Positions 1 to 10,100 of a stretch of 64,000 nucleotides of DNA are shown here, piece after piece. The stretch covers positions 2,105,501 to 2,169,500 of the forward strand of contig NC_006270.3 in NCBI RefSeq assembly GCF_000011645.1, given 5' to 3'. A program made the translations under genes and the position numbers. The notes under the pieces were generated by a model. It had not been told where the DNA came from, did no database searches, and saw only the letters and a program-made list of their open reading frames with translations. How positions within the stretch are numbered: the first letter of the stretch is position 1; every line of letters starts with the position of its first letter. Source of the stretch: Bacillus licheniformis DSM 13 = ATCC 14580. GTDB lineage: Bacteria > Bacillota > Bacilli > Bacillales > Bacillaceae.

Positions 1-1055
1 ATTTCGATTTTGTCGGGGACTTGAATGCAGCCGTCTTTTATGCTGACGGGCACGATTTGTGCGAACGGATTCTCCATCGCATCCCATTCAAGCGGTTCGA
101 TATCTTCTCCGTCCATTTTGGTCCAATGCGGTAAACAGGCTTGTCCGAAAGCGGCGTATATTCTTGAAAGTCCGCCGTCATAGCTGTGGGGAGAGACCCT
201 TTTTCCGAAATGCCTGGCGAGCTTCAGAACGGTTTGAAATTCGTCCGTGCCCTCACAGTGCATAACATCGGGCTGGGCAATATCGACTGCGTTCTCCAGA
301 AAAATCGGCAAAAACGGCTTTGCGCCTTTTACGTTTTCTCCTCCGGCAACCGGAACAGAAAGCGCTGAGCGCAGCATCCGGTATTCAGCTAGGTCGTCAA
401 ACGGCATGGGCTCTTCAAACCAAAGCACGTTTTGCCAGCCGGAAAACCACGTTTCCCACTTGCGCGCGGCGGCCTGATCATAACTCTGGTTTGCATCGAG
501 GATCAGTCCGGTGCTTTGCCCTGTCATCTCCTGGAAGGCCTGAATATGTGCCAAGTCTTCTGAAAACATCTTGCCTCCCGCTTTCAGCTTGACTGCCTTA
601 AATCCGGCCCGAACTGCCTTTTCGATAAGCCGGAGGGAATGGCGGCTCCAATCCGGCCTGTCTGAATACGATTGGAATGACGCATATACCGGGATCTGCT
701 CCCGCAGTTTTCCTCCCCATAATTCGCATACCGAAAGGCCTGCTTTTTTCGCCGTGATGTCCGTTAAAGCCATGCTTACAGCAGAGGCGGCCCGCTGATG
801 CCATTTTTTGATGACAGTGATCAGCTCCGTTCGATTGCTCGCTTCTTTTCCAATTAAATAAGGAATGATCCGTTTTTTAAAGCCTGCATCCAAAGCAGGC
901 AGCCAATCCGCGCATTCTCCCCATCCTGTCAGACCTGAAGCTGTCGTAATCCGAATCAGATAGCTTGTTCTGTAGCTTTTCAATCCGTTCGCATCGCCGT
1001 AAGGGGAGGAAAGCTTGTGGAACAGCGGAAATGTGTCAACCTTTTCTATGCGCAT
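1..1055 (-). CDS. yitF: Enolase-superfamily (mandelate racemase/muconate lactonizing) protein, 3' end outside window
   Basis: Reading the minus strand from the ATG at 1053-1055 gives about 351 open codons running off the left edge, so only the last few residues are missing (family size about 370). The protein shows the KxK catalytic motif (VKLKAG, K156/K158), metal ligands Asp187 (LDANQ), the Glu of WFEEP (about 214) and Glu240 (GGEN), and a C-terminal catalytic His290 (SPHS). These mark a mandelate-racemase subgroup acid-sugar dehydratase, epimerase or racemase; the substrate cannot be read from sequence. A GGAGG lies upstream. It follows the yitG-like exporter by 16 bases, the same pairing as yitF/yitG in B. 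subtilis, so the two are probably one operon. Confidence 0.85.
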   Translation of the reverse strand, partial: MRIEKVDTFPLFHKLSSPYGDANGLKSYRTSYLIRITTASGLTGWGECADWLPALDAGFKKRIIPYLIGKEASNRTELITVIKKWHQRAASAVSMALTDITAKKAGLSVCELWGGKLREQIPVYASFQSYSDRPDWSRHSLRLIEKAVRAGFKAVKLKAGGKMFSEDLAHIQAFQEMTGQSTGLILDANQSYDQAAARKWETWFSGWQNVLWFEEPMPFDDLAEYRMLRSALSVPVAGGENVKGAKPFLPIFLENAVDIAQPDVMHCEGTDEFQTVLKLARHFGKRVSPHSYDGGLSRIYAAFGQACLPHWTKMDGEDIEPLEWDAMENPFAQIVPVSIKDGCIQVPDKIE

Positions 1056-1071
1056 GTTTTTTCCTTTCCTC

Positions 1072-2316
1072 CTATCTTGCGTCAGCCGGCTGCAGCCCCT
1101 TGTCCCCTTTTTTTGTCGTGTCTTCCTTTTTGACGTGAATCATGGTCAGCACAAGTACACCGACAATCAACGTCAGGCCCGCTATGGACATAAACATGCC
1201 GAGTTTCGACCATTCCATCAGTCTCCCGAAAATCGGCGGTCCGATGGCGACTCCTAAAAATCTGACCGAACCGTACAGAGATGTCACAAAGCCGCGCCTC
1301 TCTTTTCCGACAGCCCCGGTTATGAAGCTGTTGACACATGGCAGAACAAAGCCTGTGCCGATGCTGCTGATGACAAGGATCGAAATAAAAGGAATGAGCG
1401 CGGAGAAAAAAGACAGTGTGCCGTAGGAAACCGTAATCAGAGCGAGTCCGATGACCATCATCTTTTTCATCAGCCGCTGATTTTGTCCGATTTTGCTGCC
1501 CGTAATATATGATGTTGTACACATCACAAGCAGAGGGATCGCCAAAATCAGCCCTTTTTTTACGCCGTCTGTATGATATTCTTTTTCCAAAACATCGGAT
1601 AAGTAAAAGAGGATGCCAAACAGAGTAAACAAACAGACGGCTCCTGCGAGATATGCGGTGAAAAGCCATCTGCCCTCATGTTTAAAAACGCTTGTCAGCC
1701 CTTTTACATATTTTCCAAGAGGCGGCGGATCTTTTTTCTTGTCTTTTTCTTTAATAAAAATCCAAGTCAAAATGATCGGCGCAATACAAAAAGCCGGAAA
1801 TGCAAAGAACACCCAAAACCAAGCGATTAATGCAATCAATGATCCTAAAATAGGAGACAGCACTTTTCCGAAGCCGTTCGAGGCTTCAACAAGACCGAGC
1901 ACCCGGCTTTCGTCGGCCCCTTTAAAAAGGTCTCCTGTCAGCGCCATTGCGATCGGCGCTGTACCGGCTGCCCCGAGCCCTTGCAGTCCTCTCCCGAACA
2001 GCACCCATGGGAAGGCATTCGCAAAGGTCGTCGATGCAAACCCTGCAAGAATCCCCCCTGCCCCATAAAGGAACAGGCACGGAATAATCACCACTTTCCG
2101 TGAGAAGCGGTCGGCCAAATAACCGAGCAGCGGAATAAAGAGCGCTGCAGTGATCGAAAACACTGTAATGACAAGGCTGACTTGAAATTGCGATAAATTG
2201 AGTTCGGATTTCATTTTCGGCAAAATCGGAATCAGCATCGAATTTCCCAACGTCATAATCAACGGGATCGACCCGATAGCAACAACCGTCATGCCAGAGT
2301 TTTGTTTTTCTGCCAT
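1072..2316 (-). CDS. yitG: MFS drug/metabolite exporter, YitG-like
   Basis: A 414-residue protein with about 12 hydrophobic segments and the MFS loop motif GYLADRFSRK after the second helix, typical of DHA1 exporters. Helix 1 begins near GSIPLIMTLGNSML and the C-terminus is a lysine-rich cytoplasmic tail. An in-frame ATG exists four codons upstream (2328), but the Shine-Dalgarno AAGGAAGG abuts it; the ATG at 2316, 12 bases from that element, is the better start. It precedes yitF, so it may export that enzyme's substrate or product, which is inference. Assignment to yitG rests on overall similarity plus the neighbour. Confidence 0.85.
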   Translation of the reverse strand: MAEKQNSGMTVVAIGSIPLIMTLGNSMLIPILPKMKSELNLSQFQVSLVITVFSITAALFIPLLGYLADRFSRKVVIIPCLFLYGAGGILAGFASTTFANAFPWVLFGRGLQGLGAAGTAPIAMALTGDLFKGADESRVLGLVEASNGFGKVLSPILGSLIALIAWFWVFFAFPAFCIAPIILTWIFIKEKDKKKDPPPLGKYVKGLTSVFKHEGRWLFTAYLAGAVCLFTLFGILFYLSDVLEKEYHTDGVKKGLILAIPLLVMCTTSYITGSKIGQNQRLMKKMMVIGLALITVSYGTLSFFSALIPFISILVISSIGTGFVLPCVNSFITGAVGKERRGFVTSLYGSVRFLGVAIGPPIFGRLMEWSKLGMFMSIAGLTLIVGVLVLTMIHVKKEDTTKKGDKGLQPADAR

Positions 2317-2387
2317 AAGTTTGTACATCCTTCCTTATTCATAATGAACTATAAAATTGGAGTTAACTGCTCGGGTTGCATCCGTCA

Positions 2388-3395
2388 TCAGCTGAGCTTC
2401 GTTTCCGGCCGTTTTTCAGGTTCGCGCCGGCCGAGCCGTTCAGTATACAAATCGATATCCACCGCATATCTCGGCCTTCTTTTCACTTCGGTGAAAATCG
2501 TTCCGATATATTCGCCGATAATGCCGATCCCCATCAATTGCAGACCGCCCAAAAACCATATCGAAATGATCAGCGAAGCCCAGCCTGCATTCGTATACCC
2601 GAGCAGTTTTTGAATCATTGCATAAATACCCGCGATGCAGCTTAGGAAAAATAAGAAGAAGCCAATCAGGGTAAAAAATCGGATCGGAGCGACACTGAAA
2701 GACGTAATCCCGTGAAAAGCGAAAGACAGCATTTTTTTCAGCGGATATTTCGTTTCTCCAGCCATCCGCTCTTTTCGGTCATAGTACACTTTTGCCGACC
2801 GAAGGCCGATCAGGGGCACCAAACCGCGCAGGAAAACATTTGCTTCTGCATAGCGGCTGAGCTCCTCAAGCGCCCGTTTATTTAAAAGCCGAAAGTCGGC
2901 ATGGTTATCGACCAGCTGGATGCCAAGCTTATTCATGATCTTGTAGAACCATCCGGCTGTCGTTCGTTTAAACCATGTATCCGTTTGGCGGCTTCGGCGT
3001 ACACCGTAGACGATTTCATAGCCTTCATGATATTTTTCGATAAACCGGCGAATCGCCGAAATGTCATCCTGAAGATCGGCATCGATTGAAATAACGCAAT
3101 CGGATTTTTGCTTTGCTTTATCGAGTCCGGCTAACAGAGCTTTTTGATGTCCCGAATTACGGGCCAGCTTCAAGCCTGTCACATAGCGGTTTTTTGTGCT
3201 TTCCATGGCAATCAGCGGCCATGTGCGGTCTGTCGATCCATCATCGACAAATAAAAGCTTGCTCTCTGAAGAAATCAGTTTATCTGCTGTGAGATCATCC
3301 AATACCGCAGTCAGCTGTTTTGCGGTTTCGGCAAACACGTCCTCTTCGTTATAACAGGGTACGACGATCGTCAGCAAAGGCTGTTGAAGATTCAA
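2388..3395 (-). CDS. ykoT: GT2 glycosyltransferase, bactoprenol-glucosyltransferase (GtrB/YkoT) type
   Basis: 335 residues. The N-terminal GT-A domain has the nucleotide-sugar motif VPCYNEE, VDDGSTD, and the metal-binding DADLQDD; it is followed by two C-terminal membrane helices (about 235-255 and 270-295). This architecture is that of DPM1/GtrB enzymes, which transfer a hexose from a nucleotide sugar to undecaprenyl phosphate on the inner membrane face. The start is TTG, preceded by AAGGAGG seven bases away. It lies 22 bases after the polytopic ykoS-like gene, so the lipid-linked sugar is probably used by, or with, that membrane protein. Confidence 0.85.
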   Translation of the reverse strand: MNLQQPLLTIVVPCYNEEDVFAETAKQLTAVLDDLTADKLISSESKLLFVDDGSTDRTWPLIAMESTKNRYVTGLKLARNSGHQKALLAGLDKAKQKSDCVISIDADLQDDISAIRRFIEKYHEGYEIVYGVRRSRQTDTWFKRTTAGWFYKIMNKLGIQLVDNHADFRLLNKRALEELSRYAEANVFLRGLVPLIGLRSAKVYYDRKERMAGETKYPLKKMLSFAFHGITSFSVAPIRFFTLIGFFLFFLSCIAGIYAMIQKLLGYTNAGWASLIISIWFLGGLQLMGIGIIGEYIGTIFTEVKRRPRYAVDIDLYTERLGRREPEKRPETKLS

Positions 3396-3417
3396 TTTGC
3401 TTCCTCCTTATCGATGC

Positions 3418-5133
3418 TTATTTCGCTTCATATACATAGATGTTCCAAGCGGACTGCGGGTGGCTGAACCGCTTTAAAAACGCAAGCTTGTTTTGTTCTG
3501 CATTCATAATCGGAACTGAAGAAAAAATATATTGTCCCCCCATTTTTTTGAATGCTTCAGTGTTTAACTCCAGGTTCGTGATTTTTTTCTTTGTGCTCTT
3601 TTTGAACGCGTAATGTTTTCCAAGCTCGTCAACAAACAAGTAGCAGCGGCTCCCCCACTCATCGAAATAGCGCTTCAGGGCCGGATTTTTATCAAGCTCT
3701 TTGGCGATGATTTTCCGGAATTGATACTTGTATTTCAGTGGATAAATATTGGCATACGTATCAAGTGTGTAGAAGCCGTTATACTGCGCAATCGCCGGAT
3801 GCAGGCCGATGCTCGCCACCCGGTAGGAATCGGTAGGACGGCCGATGAATCGTTTGATCTGTTTAAACTGATCTGATGCATAAAATTCCCGAAAGCTTGG
3901 GGCGTGGTGGTATGCGCCGTAAGTCAGCTCTTCATGAAACGGAATAAGCACAAGCAGCTGGGCGATTAGTGCGGCATGAACAAAACGCCGCCATCTCTTC
4001 CCCATTTTCCACAATATGTAGCATGCAACGGCAAAGCTTGCGTATATCACAAGAGGGCGCAAAAAGTGGAAACGGGCGAAATTGAATGCCGAAAGCAGAC
4101 TGATCTTTTCCTTTGGAAGCGCCCACAGCTTGTTGAACCAGAGGGCATACCATAAAGAAAGCGCATAATTTAAAATGAATAAAAAGATGAACAGCTTTTC
4201 TTCGCTTGGCCGCTTTTTGCGTTGTCTAGCAACGACGAGCCCGAAAGTGAGCACAATCAAAGGCAGTATCACTGCCGTATGGACGGTCATGACATGATTG
4301 TGGCCGAGCACGAAATTTTTAAAGGACAACCGAAACGAATGAAGGATGTCATGCCTGGACGAAATAAATTCAACGCGATGCATCGTTTCGCCTGAAGCGA
4401 AAACCGAATAAACAAGCCGGTATTCTATCGCCAGGAATATGCCTGTCATAAGAGCGATACTTCCGAGAAAGCGAAGGTTAAAGCTGCGCTTTGTGACCAA
4501 ATCATAAAGCCAAATCAGCGAAACGGCGGCAAGGAAAAAGAAGAAACCGAGCACAAAGCTTGAGTAAAGCGGTAAAAGCGCAAGGGTTGACCACTCTTTC
4601 CATGAGTCGTTCCCTGCCCTGATGTTTAAAAAAGCCCATAAGGCCAAAGGGTGACCAAGCGTACTAAGCATTCCTGAAGGCCAAAAGGGTGTCAGGGCAA
4701 ATGCCAGCGATACGGCGATTCTGATGAAATACGCCTTTTCATCGCGAATCACATGGCTTTTCAGCAGCAGGTACATCCCGACAAAGGCAAACACCCTCGT
4801 GATCGTCTGGCTTAAAGCATATGCGGTCATCGAAGGAAACAAGGCGTGAAGCCAGACAATGCCGCTCCATTCCGTTCCGTAAGCGTCCCGCGGCAACCCG
4901 TTGATGATTTGCGGAATGACGGCTTTAACGCCGCCGAGCAGCTGCCCGCTTTCGGCCAGCACCTTATACCAGGCGATATTGGAATCCAGGTTGTCATGCA
5001 CACGGATATGAGCGTCTTCATTTAATATGTAAAGCGGAAGGACATAGAGAAGAATGACACTGAATGCGAAAATCAAATATCGCTTTTCTCTGCTCAACTT
5101 TTTGACGAATAACGACACGAATACCACATCCAT
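3418..5133 (-). CDS. ykoS: Polytopic membrane protein, YkoS-like (DUF6044-type), probable lipid-sugar-linked enzyme
   Basis: 571 residues: a short basic N-terminus, then about 11-12 membrane helices over residues 20-395, then a large extracytoplasmic C-terminal domain (about 400-571). The early loop after helix 1 carries acidic residues (NEDAHIRVHDNLDSN), as in GT-C glycosyltransferases that bind lipid-linked sugar, but no defined catalytic motif is visible. B. subtilis has the pair ykoS-ykoT in the same order, and here the downstream gene is a GtrB-type enzyme. I infer that YkoT charges the carrier lipid and YkoS transfers the sugar to an unknown surface acceptor. The Shine-Dalgarno sequence is weak. 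Confidence 0.75.
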   Translation of the reverse strand: MDVVFVSLFVKKLSREKRYLIFAFSVILLYVLPLYILNEDAHIRVHDNLDSNIAWYKVLAESGQLLGGVKAVIPQIINGLPRDAYGTEWSGIVWLHALFPSMTAYALSQTITRVFAFVGMYLLLKSHVIRDEKAYFIRIAVSLAFALTPFWPSGMLSTLGHPLALWAFLNIRAGNDSWKEWSTLALLPLYSSFVLGFFFFLAAVSLIWLYDLVTKRSFNLRFLGSIALMTGIFLAIEYRLVYSVFASGETMHRVEFISSRHDILHSFRLSFKNFVLGHNHVMTVHTAVILPLIVLTFGLVVARQRKKRPSEEKLFIFLFILNYALSLWYALWFNKLWALPKEKISLLSAFNFARFHFLRPLVIYASFAVACYILWKMGKRWRRFVHAALIAQLLVLIPFHEELTYGAYHHAPSFREFYASDQFKQIKRFIGRPTDSYRVASIGLHPAIAQYNGFYTLDTYANIYPLKYKYQFRKIIAKELDKNPALKRYFDEWGSRCYLFVDELGKHYAFKKSTKKKITNLELNTEAFKKMGGQYIFSSVPIMNAEQNKLAFLKRFSHPQSAWNIYVYEAK

Positions 5134-5215
5134 TTTGTTCTCTTTTGGAAATATAGAGAGCTTTTATCATATCGCTGTTATTATTCGTGGAAGCGTTTTG
5201 AAAAATTCATCAAAA

Positions 5216-5247
5216 TGAAAAAAGCTGCCTGCTTCACCAGACAGCTT
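5216..5247 (-). terminator. Intrinsic terminator of the coat-like gene
   Basis: The plus-strand arms AAGCTGCCTG (5222-5231) and CAGACAGCTT (5238-5247) form a 10-bp stem with one G-U pair. On the minus strand a run of six T follows. It sits just after the stop of the 61-residue gene. Confidence 0.85.
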
Positions 5248-5258
5248 CGTTTTACAAA

Positions 5259-5444
5259 TTACCAAGGGTAAGGGTAGAAAGGATAAAAAGGATAAAAGAA
5301 CGGATAGAAGAATGGATACGGATAAAACGGCGGCCTCGGTCTAGGGCGCGGTCTTGGCCGCGGATAAGGGTAGCCCCCATAAGTAAAAGGCTGCTGTCTA
5401 TCCGGATCCGCCCAGTTATCTTGATTTTGATAAGTTTCTTCCAC
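5259..5444 (-). CDS. Small Pro/Tyr/Phe-rich coat-like protein
   Basis: A 61-residue protein: a polar, acidic N-terminal third (MEETYQNQDNWADP), then five RP dipeptides in tandem, then an aromatic tail built from FYPY/FYPF repeats ending in PYPW. There is no signal peptide and no known enzyme motif. The start is GTG with AAAGGAGG eight bases upstream. Composition of this kind is common in Bacillus spore coat and crust proteins, where Tyr may be cross-linked. A SigK-like promoter lies upstream, supporting mother-cell expression late in sporulation. I do not recognise a named orthologue. Confidence 0.75.
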   Translation of the reverse strand: MEETYQNQDNWADPDRQQPFTYGGYPYPRPRPRPRPRPPFYPYPFFYPFFYPFYPFYPYPW

Positions 5445-5477
5445 TGTTATAGCCTCCTTTAGTTGCTTTTCATACTT

Positions 5478-5508
5478 TAGGTTATGCTATATCCCATAAA
5501 ATGGAGTA
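5478..5508 (-). promoter_or_regulatory. SigK-like promoter of the coat-like gene
   Basis: On the minus strand, TACT, a 17-base spacer and GCATAACCTA fit the SigK consensus mACm-N16/17-gCATAnnnTA. It would start transcription about 15 bases before the Shine-Dalgarno sequence. Inferred from the match only. Confidence 0.5.
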
Positions 5509-5577
5509 AGTACACAATTTTTCACAGATAACTTTGGGCGGCAGTCCGAAGATCAGCCAGAAGGCGAAAGCACTGAA

Positions 5578-5634
5578 TCAAAAAAACAAAACAGCCTGCC
5601 CCGTCAACCTAAAAATAAGGTCGCGGGACAGGCT
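5578..5634 (-). terminator. Intrinsic terminator of the gltA-gltB operon
   Basis: Arms AGCCTGCCCCG (from 5593) and CGGGACAGGCT (5624-5634) pair with one mismatch. A T-rich stretch follows on the minus strand (complement of 5578-5592). Confidence 0.8.
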
Positions 5635-5666
5635 TTCATTTATATGATGTGAATACCCCTTTGTTT

Positions 5667-7148
5667 TTAAGGCAGTACAGAGCTCCCCATTAAATATTTG
5701 TCAACTTCACGGGCGACTTCGCGTCCCTCGTGAATCGCCCAAACGATCAGGCTTTGTCCTCTTCTCGCATCCCCTGCTGCGAAGACTCCATCGACATTTG
5801 TTTTAAATTCCCCGTATGCTGCGTCAACTTTATTTCTCACCGTATTTACCCCGAACTGCTCAAGCAGCGGCTGTTCCGTTCCTTCAAAGCCGATGGCGAT
5901 AAAGACGTATTGAGCAGGCCATACTTTTTCCGTTCCCGGAATTTCGTGGAACTCAAATTTCCCTTGATCATTCTTTACTTTTTTCATTTGAATCGTATGC
6001 AGTTCTTTCAAATGGCCGTTTTTATCTGCGACAAGCTTTTTTGTTTGGATCGAATATTGTCTCGGATCGTTTCCGAATACTGCTTGCGCCTCTTCATAGG
6101 CATAGTCCAGCGTATGGACATGCGGCTGTTCCGGCCACATATTTTCGGCGGTCCTTGTATCGGGCAGCTTCGGATGCTTGCCGAATTGGACGACGCTTCG
6201 CGCTTTTTGGCGCAGGGCCGTTGCAACGCAGTCTGCCCCCGTGTCACCGCCGCCGATGACGATGACGTCTTTATTTTTCGTATTGATAAACTGCTTATCT
6301 TTAAAATTCGAATCGAGCATGCTTTTAATGGTGCCTGTTAAATAGTCCATGGCAAAGTGGACACCTTTTGCTTCACGGCCTTCAATCAAGAGATCGCGCT
6401 GTTTTTGGGCCCCTGTGCAAAGGATAATCGCATCGTACTGTTCTTTTAGTTCGTCGGCTGTAATATCTTTGCCGATTTCCGTATTGGTGACAAAGTCGAC
6501 GCCTTCCTGTGTCAACAGTTTGATGCGGCGTTCGACAACGCTTTTTTCGAGCTTCATGCTCGGGATGCCGTACATTAACAGGCCTCCCGGGCGGTCGCTG
6601 CGCTCATAAACAGTGACCGAATGCCCCGCCTGGTTCAATTGATCGGCGCTTGCAAGACCGGCAGGCCCTGAGCCGACTATCGCGATTTTCTTGCCGCTCC
6701 GTTTTTTCGGAATTCGCGGCTGAATCCATCCGTTTTCAAATCCTTTGTCAATAATCGTCCGTTCGATCCCTTTGATGGATACGGCCGGATCGGAAATCGC
6801 CACCGTACAAGAGCCCTCACAAGGCGCCGGACAGACCCGCCCAGTGAATTCAGGGAAATTGTTTGTCTTTAGAAGGCGGTCAAGCGCTTCTTTCCACCTT
6901 CCCTTGTAAACGAGGTCGTTCCATTCAGGGATTAAATTGTGAATCGGACATCCTGACGTATAACCGCCTATATCCATGCCGATTTGGCAAAAGGGGGTGC
7001 CGCAGTCCATGCAGCGCGCTCCCTGTCTTTTTGATGCTTCCTCAGAAAATGGAGACGAATATTCGTTCCAGTCGTTTATCCGTGTGAGAGGATCGCGTTC
7101 AGCAGGCTTTTCCCGCTTGAATTCCATAAATCCTGTTGCTTTGCCCAT
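5667..7148 (-). CDS. gltB: Glutamate synthase (NADPH) small subunit
   Basis: 493 residues starting at the ATG at 7148 (MGKATGFMEF), with AAAGGGGAGGGG just upstream; this equals the B. subtilis GltB length, so in-frame codons back to 7235 are rejected. The N-terminal iron-sulphur region has the cysteine series CMDCGTPFC, GCPIHN and CPAPCEGSC. An FAD site (GSGPAGLASA), an NADP site (GGGDTGADC) and a C-terminal GD motif (FAAGDARRG) follow. It supplies electrons from NADPH to the large subunit, which converts glutamine and 2-oxoglutarate to two glutamates. It starts 16 bases after the gltA stop, in one operon. Confidence 0.97.
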   Translation of the reverse strand: MGKATGFMEFKREKPAERDPLTRINDWNEYSSPFSEEASKRQGARCMDCGTPFCQIGMDIGGYTSGCPIHNLIPEWNDLVYKGRWKEALDRLLKTNNFPEFTGRVCPAPCEGSCTVAISDPAVSIKGIERTIIDKGFENGWIQPRIPKKRSGKKIAIVGSGPAGLASADQLNQAGHSVTVYERSDRPGGLLMYGIPSMKLEKSVVERRIKLLTQEGVDFVTNTEIGKDITADELKEQYDAIILCTGAQKQRDLLIEGREAKGVHFAMDYLTGTIKSMLDSNFKDKQFINTKNKDVIVIGGGDTGADCVATALRQKARSVVQFGKHPKLPDTRTAENMWPEQPHVHTLDYAYEEAQAVFGNDPRQYSIQTKKLVADKNGHLKELHTIQMKKVKNDQGKFEFHEIPGTEKVWPAQYVFIAIGFEGTEQPLLEQFGVNTVRNKVDAAYGEFKTNVDGVFAAGDARRGQSLIVWAIHEGREVAREVDKYLMGSSVLP

Positions 7149-7164
7149 TTTCCCCTCCCCTTTC

Positions 7165-10100
7165 TTACTGTGCCACCGCTTCTTTTGATGAAGCAGCCGC
7201 AGATGGTTCAATCTTTTGTTTCGTACCGGCTTCAAACGCGTACATCAACGCTTCTTCATCAGACAAGCCGGCTTCTTTCTGCTCTTTAATCCGCTCTATC
7301 ATTTGCTTGAAGTCTTTCGGAATCACTTTCACAAACCGACCGACGGCCTCTTCCCAATGATCCAGTATCGAAGCTGCTTTTGAGCTTTCGGTATATTTGT
7401 AATGGTTTTCGATCATCGTTTTCAGTTCAGCGATTTCCTCAGGTGCTTCAAGTGTTTCAAACTCGATCATTTCAGGATTGCATTTCCGTTTAAAGGCTTT
7501 TTTGTCTTCGGCGTATACGTAGGCGATTCCGCCTGACATGCCTGCGGCAAAGTTTTTGCCGACGTCTCCGAGAATGGCGACGCGCCCGCCGGTCATGTAT
7601 TCGCATCCATGGTCGCCGATGCCTTCAACGACAACGCTGACTCCGCTGTTTCTGACGGCAAACCGTTCGCCCGCGAGTCCGTTAATATAAGCTTCTCCGC
7701 TTGTAGCGCCGTAAAACGCGACGTTTCCGACAATAACATTTTCACGGAATGCAGGGTTGAATTCGTCAGGCGCTTTGACGGCGATTTTTCCGCCTGAAAG
7801 ACCTTTGCCGATGTAATCATTGGCATCTCCTGTCAAATACATCGTCATTCCTTTTGGTACGAACGCTCCAAAGCTTTGCCCCGCTGAACCTGTGAATCGG
7901 AGCGTAATCGTATCTTCAGGGAGACCTTCTTCGCCGTAGCGCTTAGAAATTTCGCTTCCGGTTATGGCTCCTGTTACACGGTTGATGTTGCGGATTTCAA
8001 AAGACGCTTCTACAGGCGTACCGTTTTCAACAGCTGACTGCACGGCCGGTAAGATTTGCGTAACATCGAGCGATTCATCGATTTTATGGTTTTGCGGCGT
8101 ACGGAATGTACGTGTGCCTTCCGGCTGGTAAAGCAGGCTTGATAAATCGAGCTGACCCGCTTTCCAATGCGCTTTGGCCCGTTCGCTGACACGCAGGACA
8201 TCCGTGCGGCCCACCATTTCATCAACCGTTCTGAAACCGAGCTGGGCCATCAATTCGCGAACTTCTTCTGCGACAAAGAGCATGTAATTCACGATGTGAT
8301 CTGGATCGCCCATGAACTTTTTGCGAAGCTCAGGGTTTTGCGTCGCTACCCCGACAGGGCACGTATCCAAATGGCAGGCTCTCATCATGACGCAGCCGAG
8401 AACAACGAGCGGTGCCGTTGCAAAACCGAATTCTTCGGCTCCTAAAAGCGCAGCCATGACAACGTCTCTGCCCGTCATTAATTTTCCGTCTGTTTCCAAT
8501 ACGACGCGTTCGCGCAAACCGTTCATCATCAGTGTTTGATGAGCTTCTGCGAGTCCAAGCTCCCATGGGAGGCCGGTATGCTTAATACTTGTTTTCGGTG
8601 ATGCTCCAGTGCCCCCGTCATAGCCGCTGATGACGATGACATCGGCCGTCGCTTTGGCGACTCCGGCTGCAATCGTGCCTACTCCGGCTTTAGCGACAAG
8701 CTTTACGCTGATCCGTGCATCGCGGTTGGCGTTTTTCAAATCATGAATCAGCTGCGCCAAATCTTCAATCGAGTAGATATCGTGGTGCGGCGGCGGTGAA
8801 ATCAAGCCGACCCCAGGCGTAGATCCGCGTACATTGGCAACCCATGGATACACTTTGTTGCCAGGGAGCTGTCCGCCTTCCCCCGGTTTTGCACCCTGCG
8901 CCATCTTAATTTGCAGCTCGTCGGCATTGACGAGATAGTGGCTTTTCACACCGAAACGGCCTGAAGCGATTTGCTTGATCGCGCTGCGGCGGTTATCACC
9001 ATTGGCGTCAGGCGTAAAGCGCGCCGGATCTTCTCCGCCTTCCCCGCTGTTGCTTTTTCCTCCGAGACGGTTCATTGCAATCGCCAGCGCTTCATGGGCT
9101 TCCTTGCTTAAAGAGCCGAATGACATCGCCCCTGTTTTAAAGCGGCGTACAATTGATTCAGCGGATTCGACTTCTTCAAGCGGCAGCGGCTTCCGGTTTT
9201 CATCAAACGAGAAGAGGTTGCGGAGAAAACCGATTCTTTCTTCATCAGCCGCTTTCGAATATTGTTTAAACAGGCTGTAATCACCTTTGCGGCAGGCCCA
9301 TTGCAGCGTGTGAATCGTTTTCGGATTAAAAGCGTGGTGTTCCCCGCCTTTTCTCCATTGAAAATCGCTACCAGAATCAAGCGTTTCACTGAATGTATCT
9401 TCATAAGCTTCCCTGTGGCGGCGCTTCGCTTCTTCGGCAATCGTGTCCAAACCGATTCCGCCGAGCTGTGAAGCCGTTCCTGTGAAATAGCTGTCTATGA
9501 CGTCCTTGCTGATTCCGACCGCTTCAAAAATCTGTGCGCCCCTGTAGCTTTGGACTGTGGAAATACCCATTTTTGACATCACTTTTACGACGCCTTCTGT
9601 CACGCTTTTGCTGTATTTTGTTACAGCTTCTTCATAACTGATGGAGAGCGCTCCGTCTTCAATCGCCTGCTTGTATGTCGCATATGTGAGGTACGGATGA
9701 ATGGCATCCGCTCCGTAGCCGATCAAGGCGGCAAAATGATGAACTTCGCGCGCTTCACCCGATTGGGCGATAATGCTGACTTTTGTGCGCTTTCCTGCAC
9801 GGACCAAATATTGATGCAAGGCACTGACGGCTAGCAGCGCAGGAATCGGCGCTTTTTGACCGTCCATTTTGCGGTCGGATAAGATAAGGAGTGTCACGCC
9901 TTCGGCGATCGCTCTGTCCGCTTCTTTAAACATATCTTCGAGTCCGCTCTTCAAGTCGTCTGTAAAGAGCGTGTGAATCGTCTTGCTTTTGAAATCTTTG
10001 TGTACAAGCCCCTTTAAAGAATTGAACTGCGCGTTCGTCAAGACCGGTGTATACAATTTAATCCGGCGGCAGCTGCTTTCGTTCGGATGGAGAATATCGC

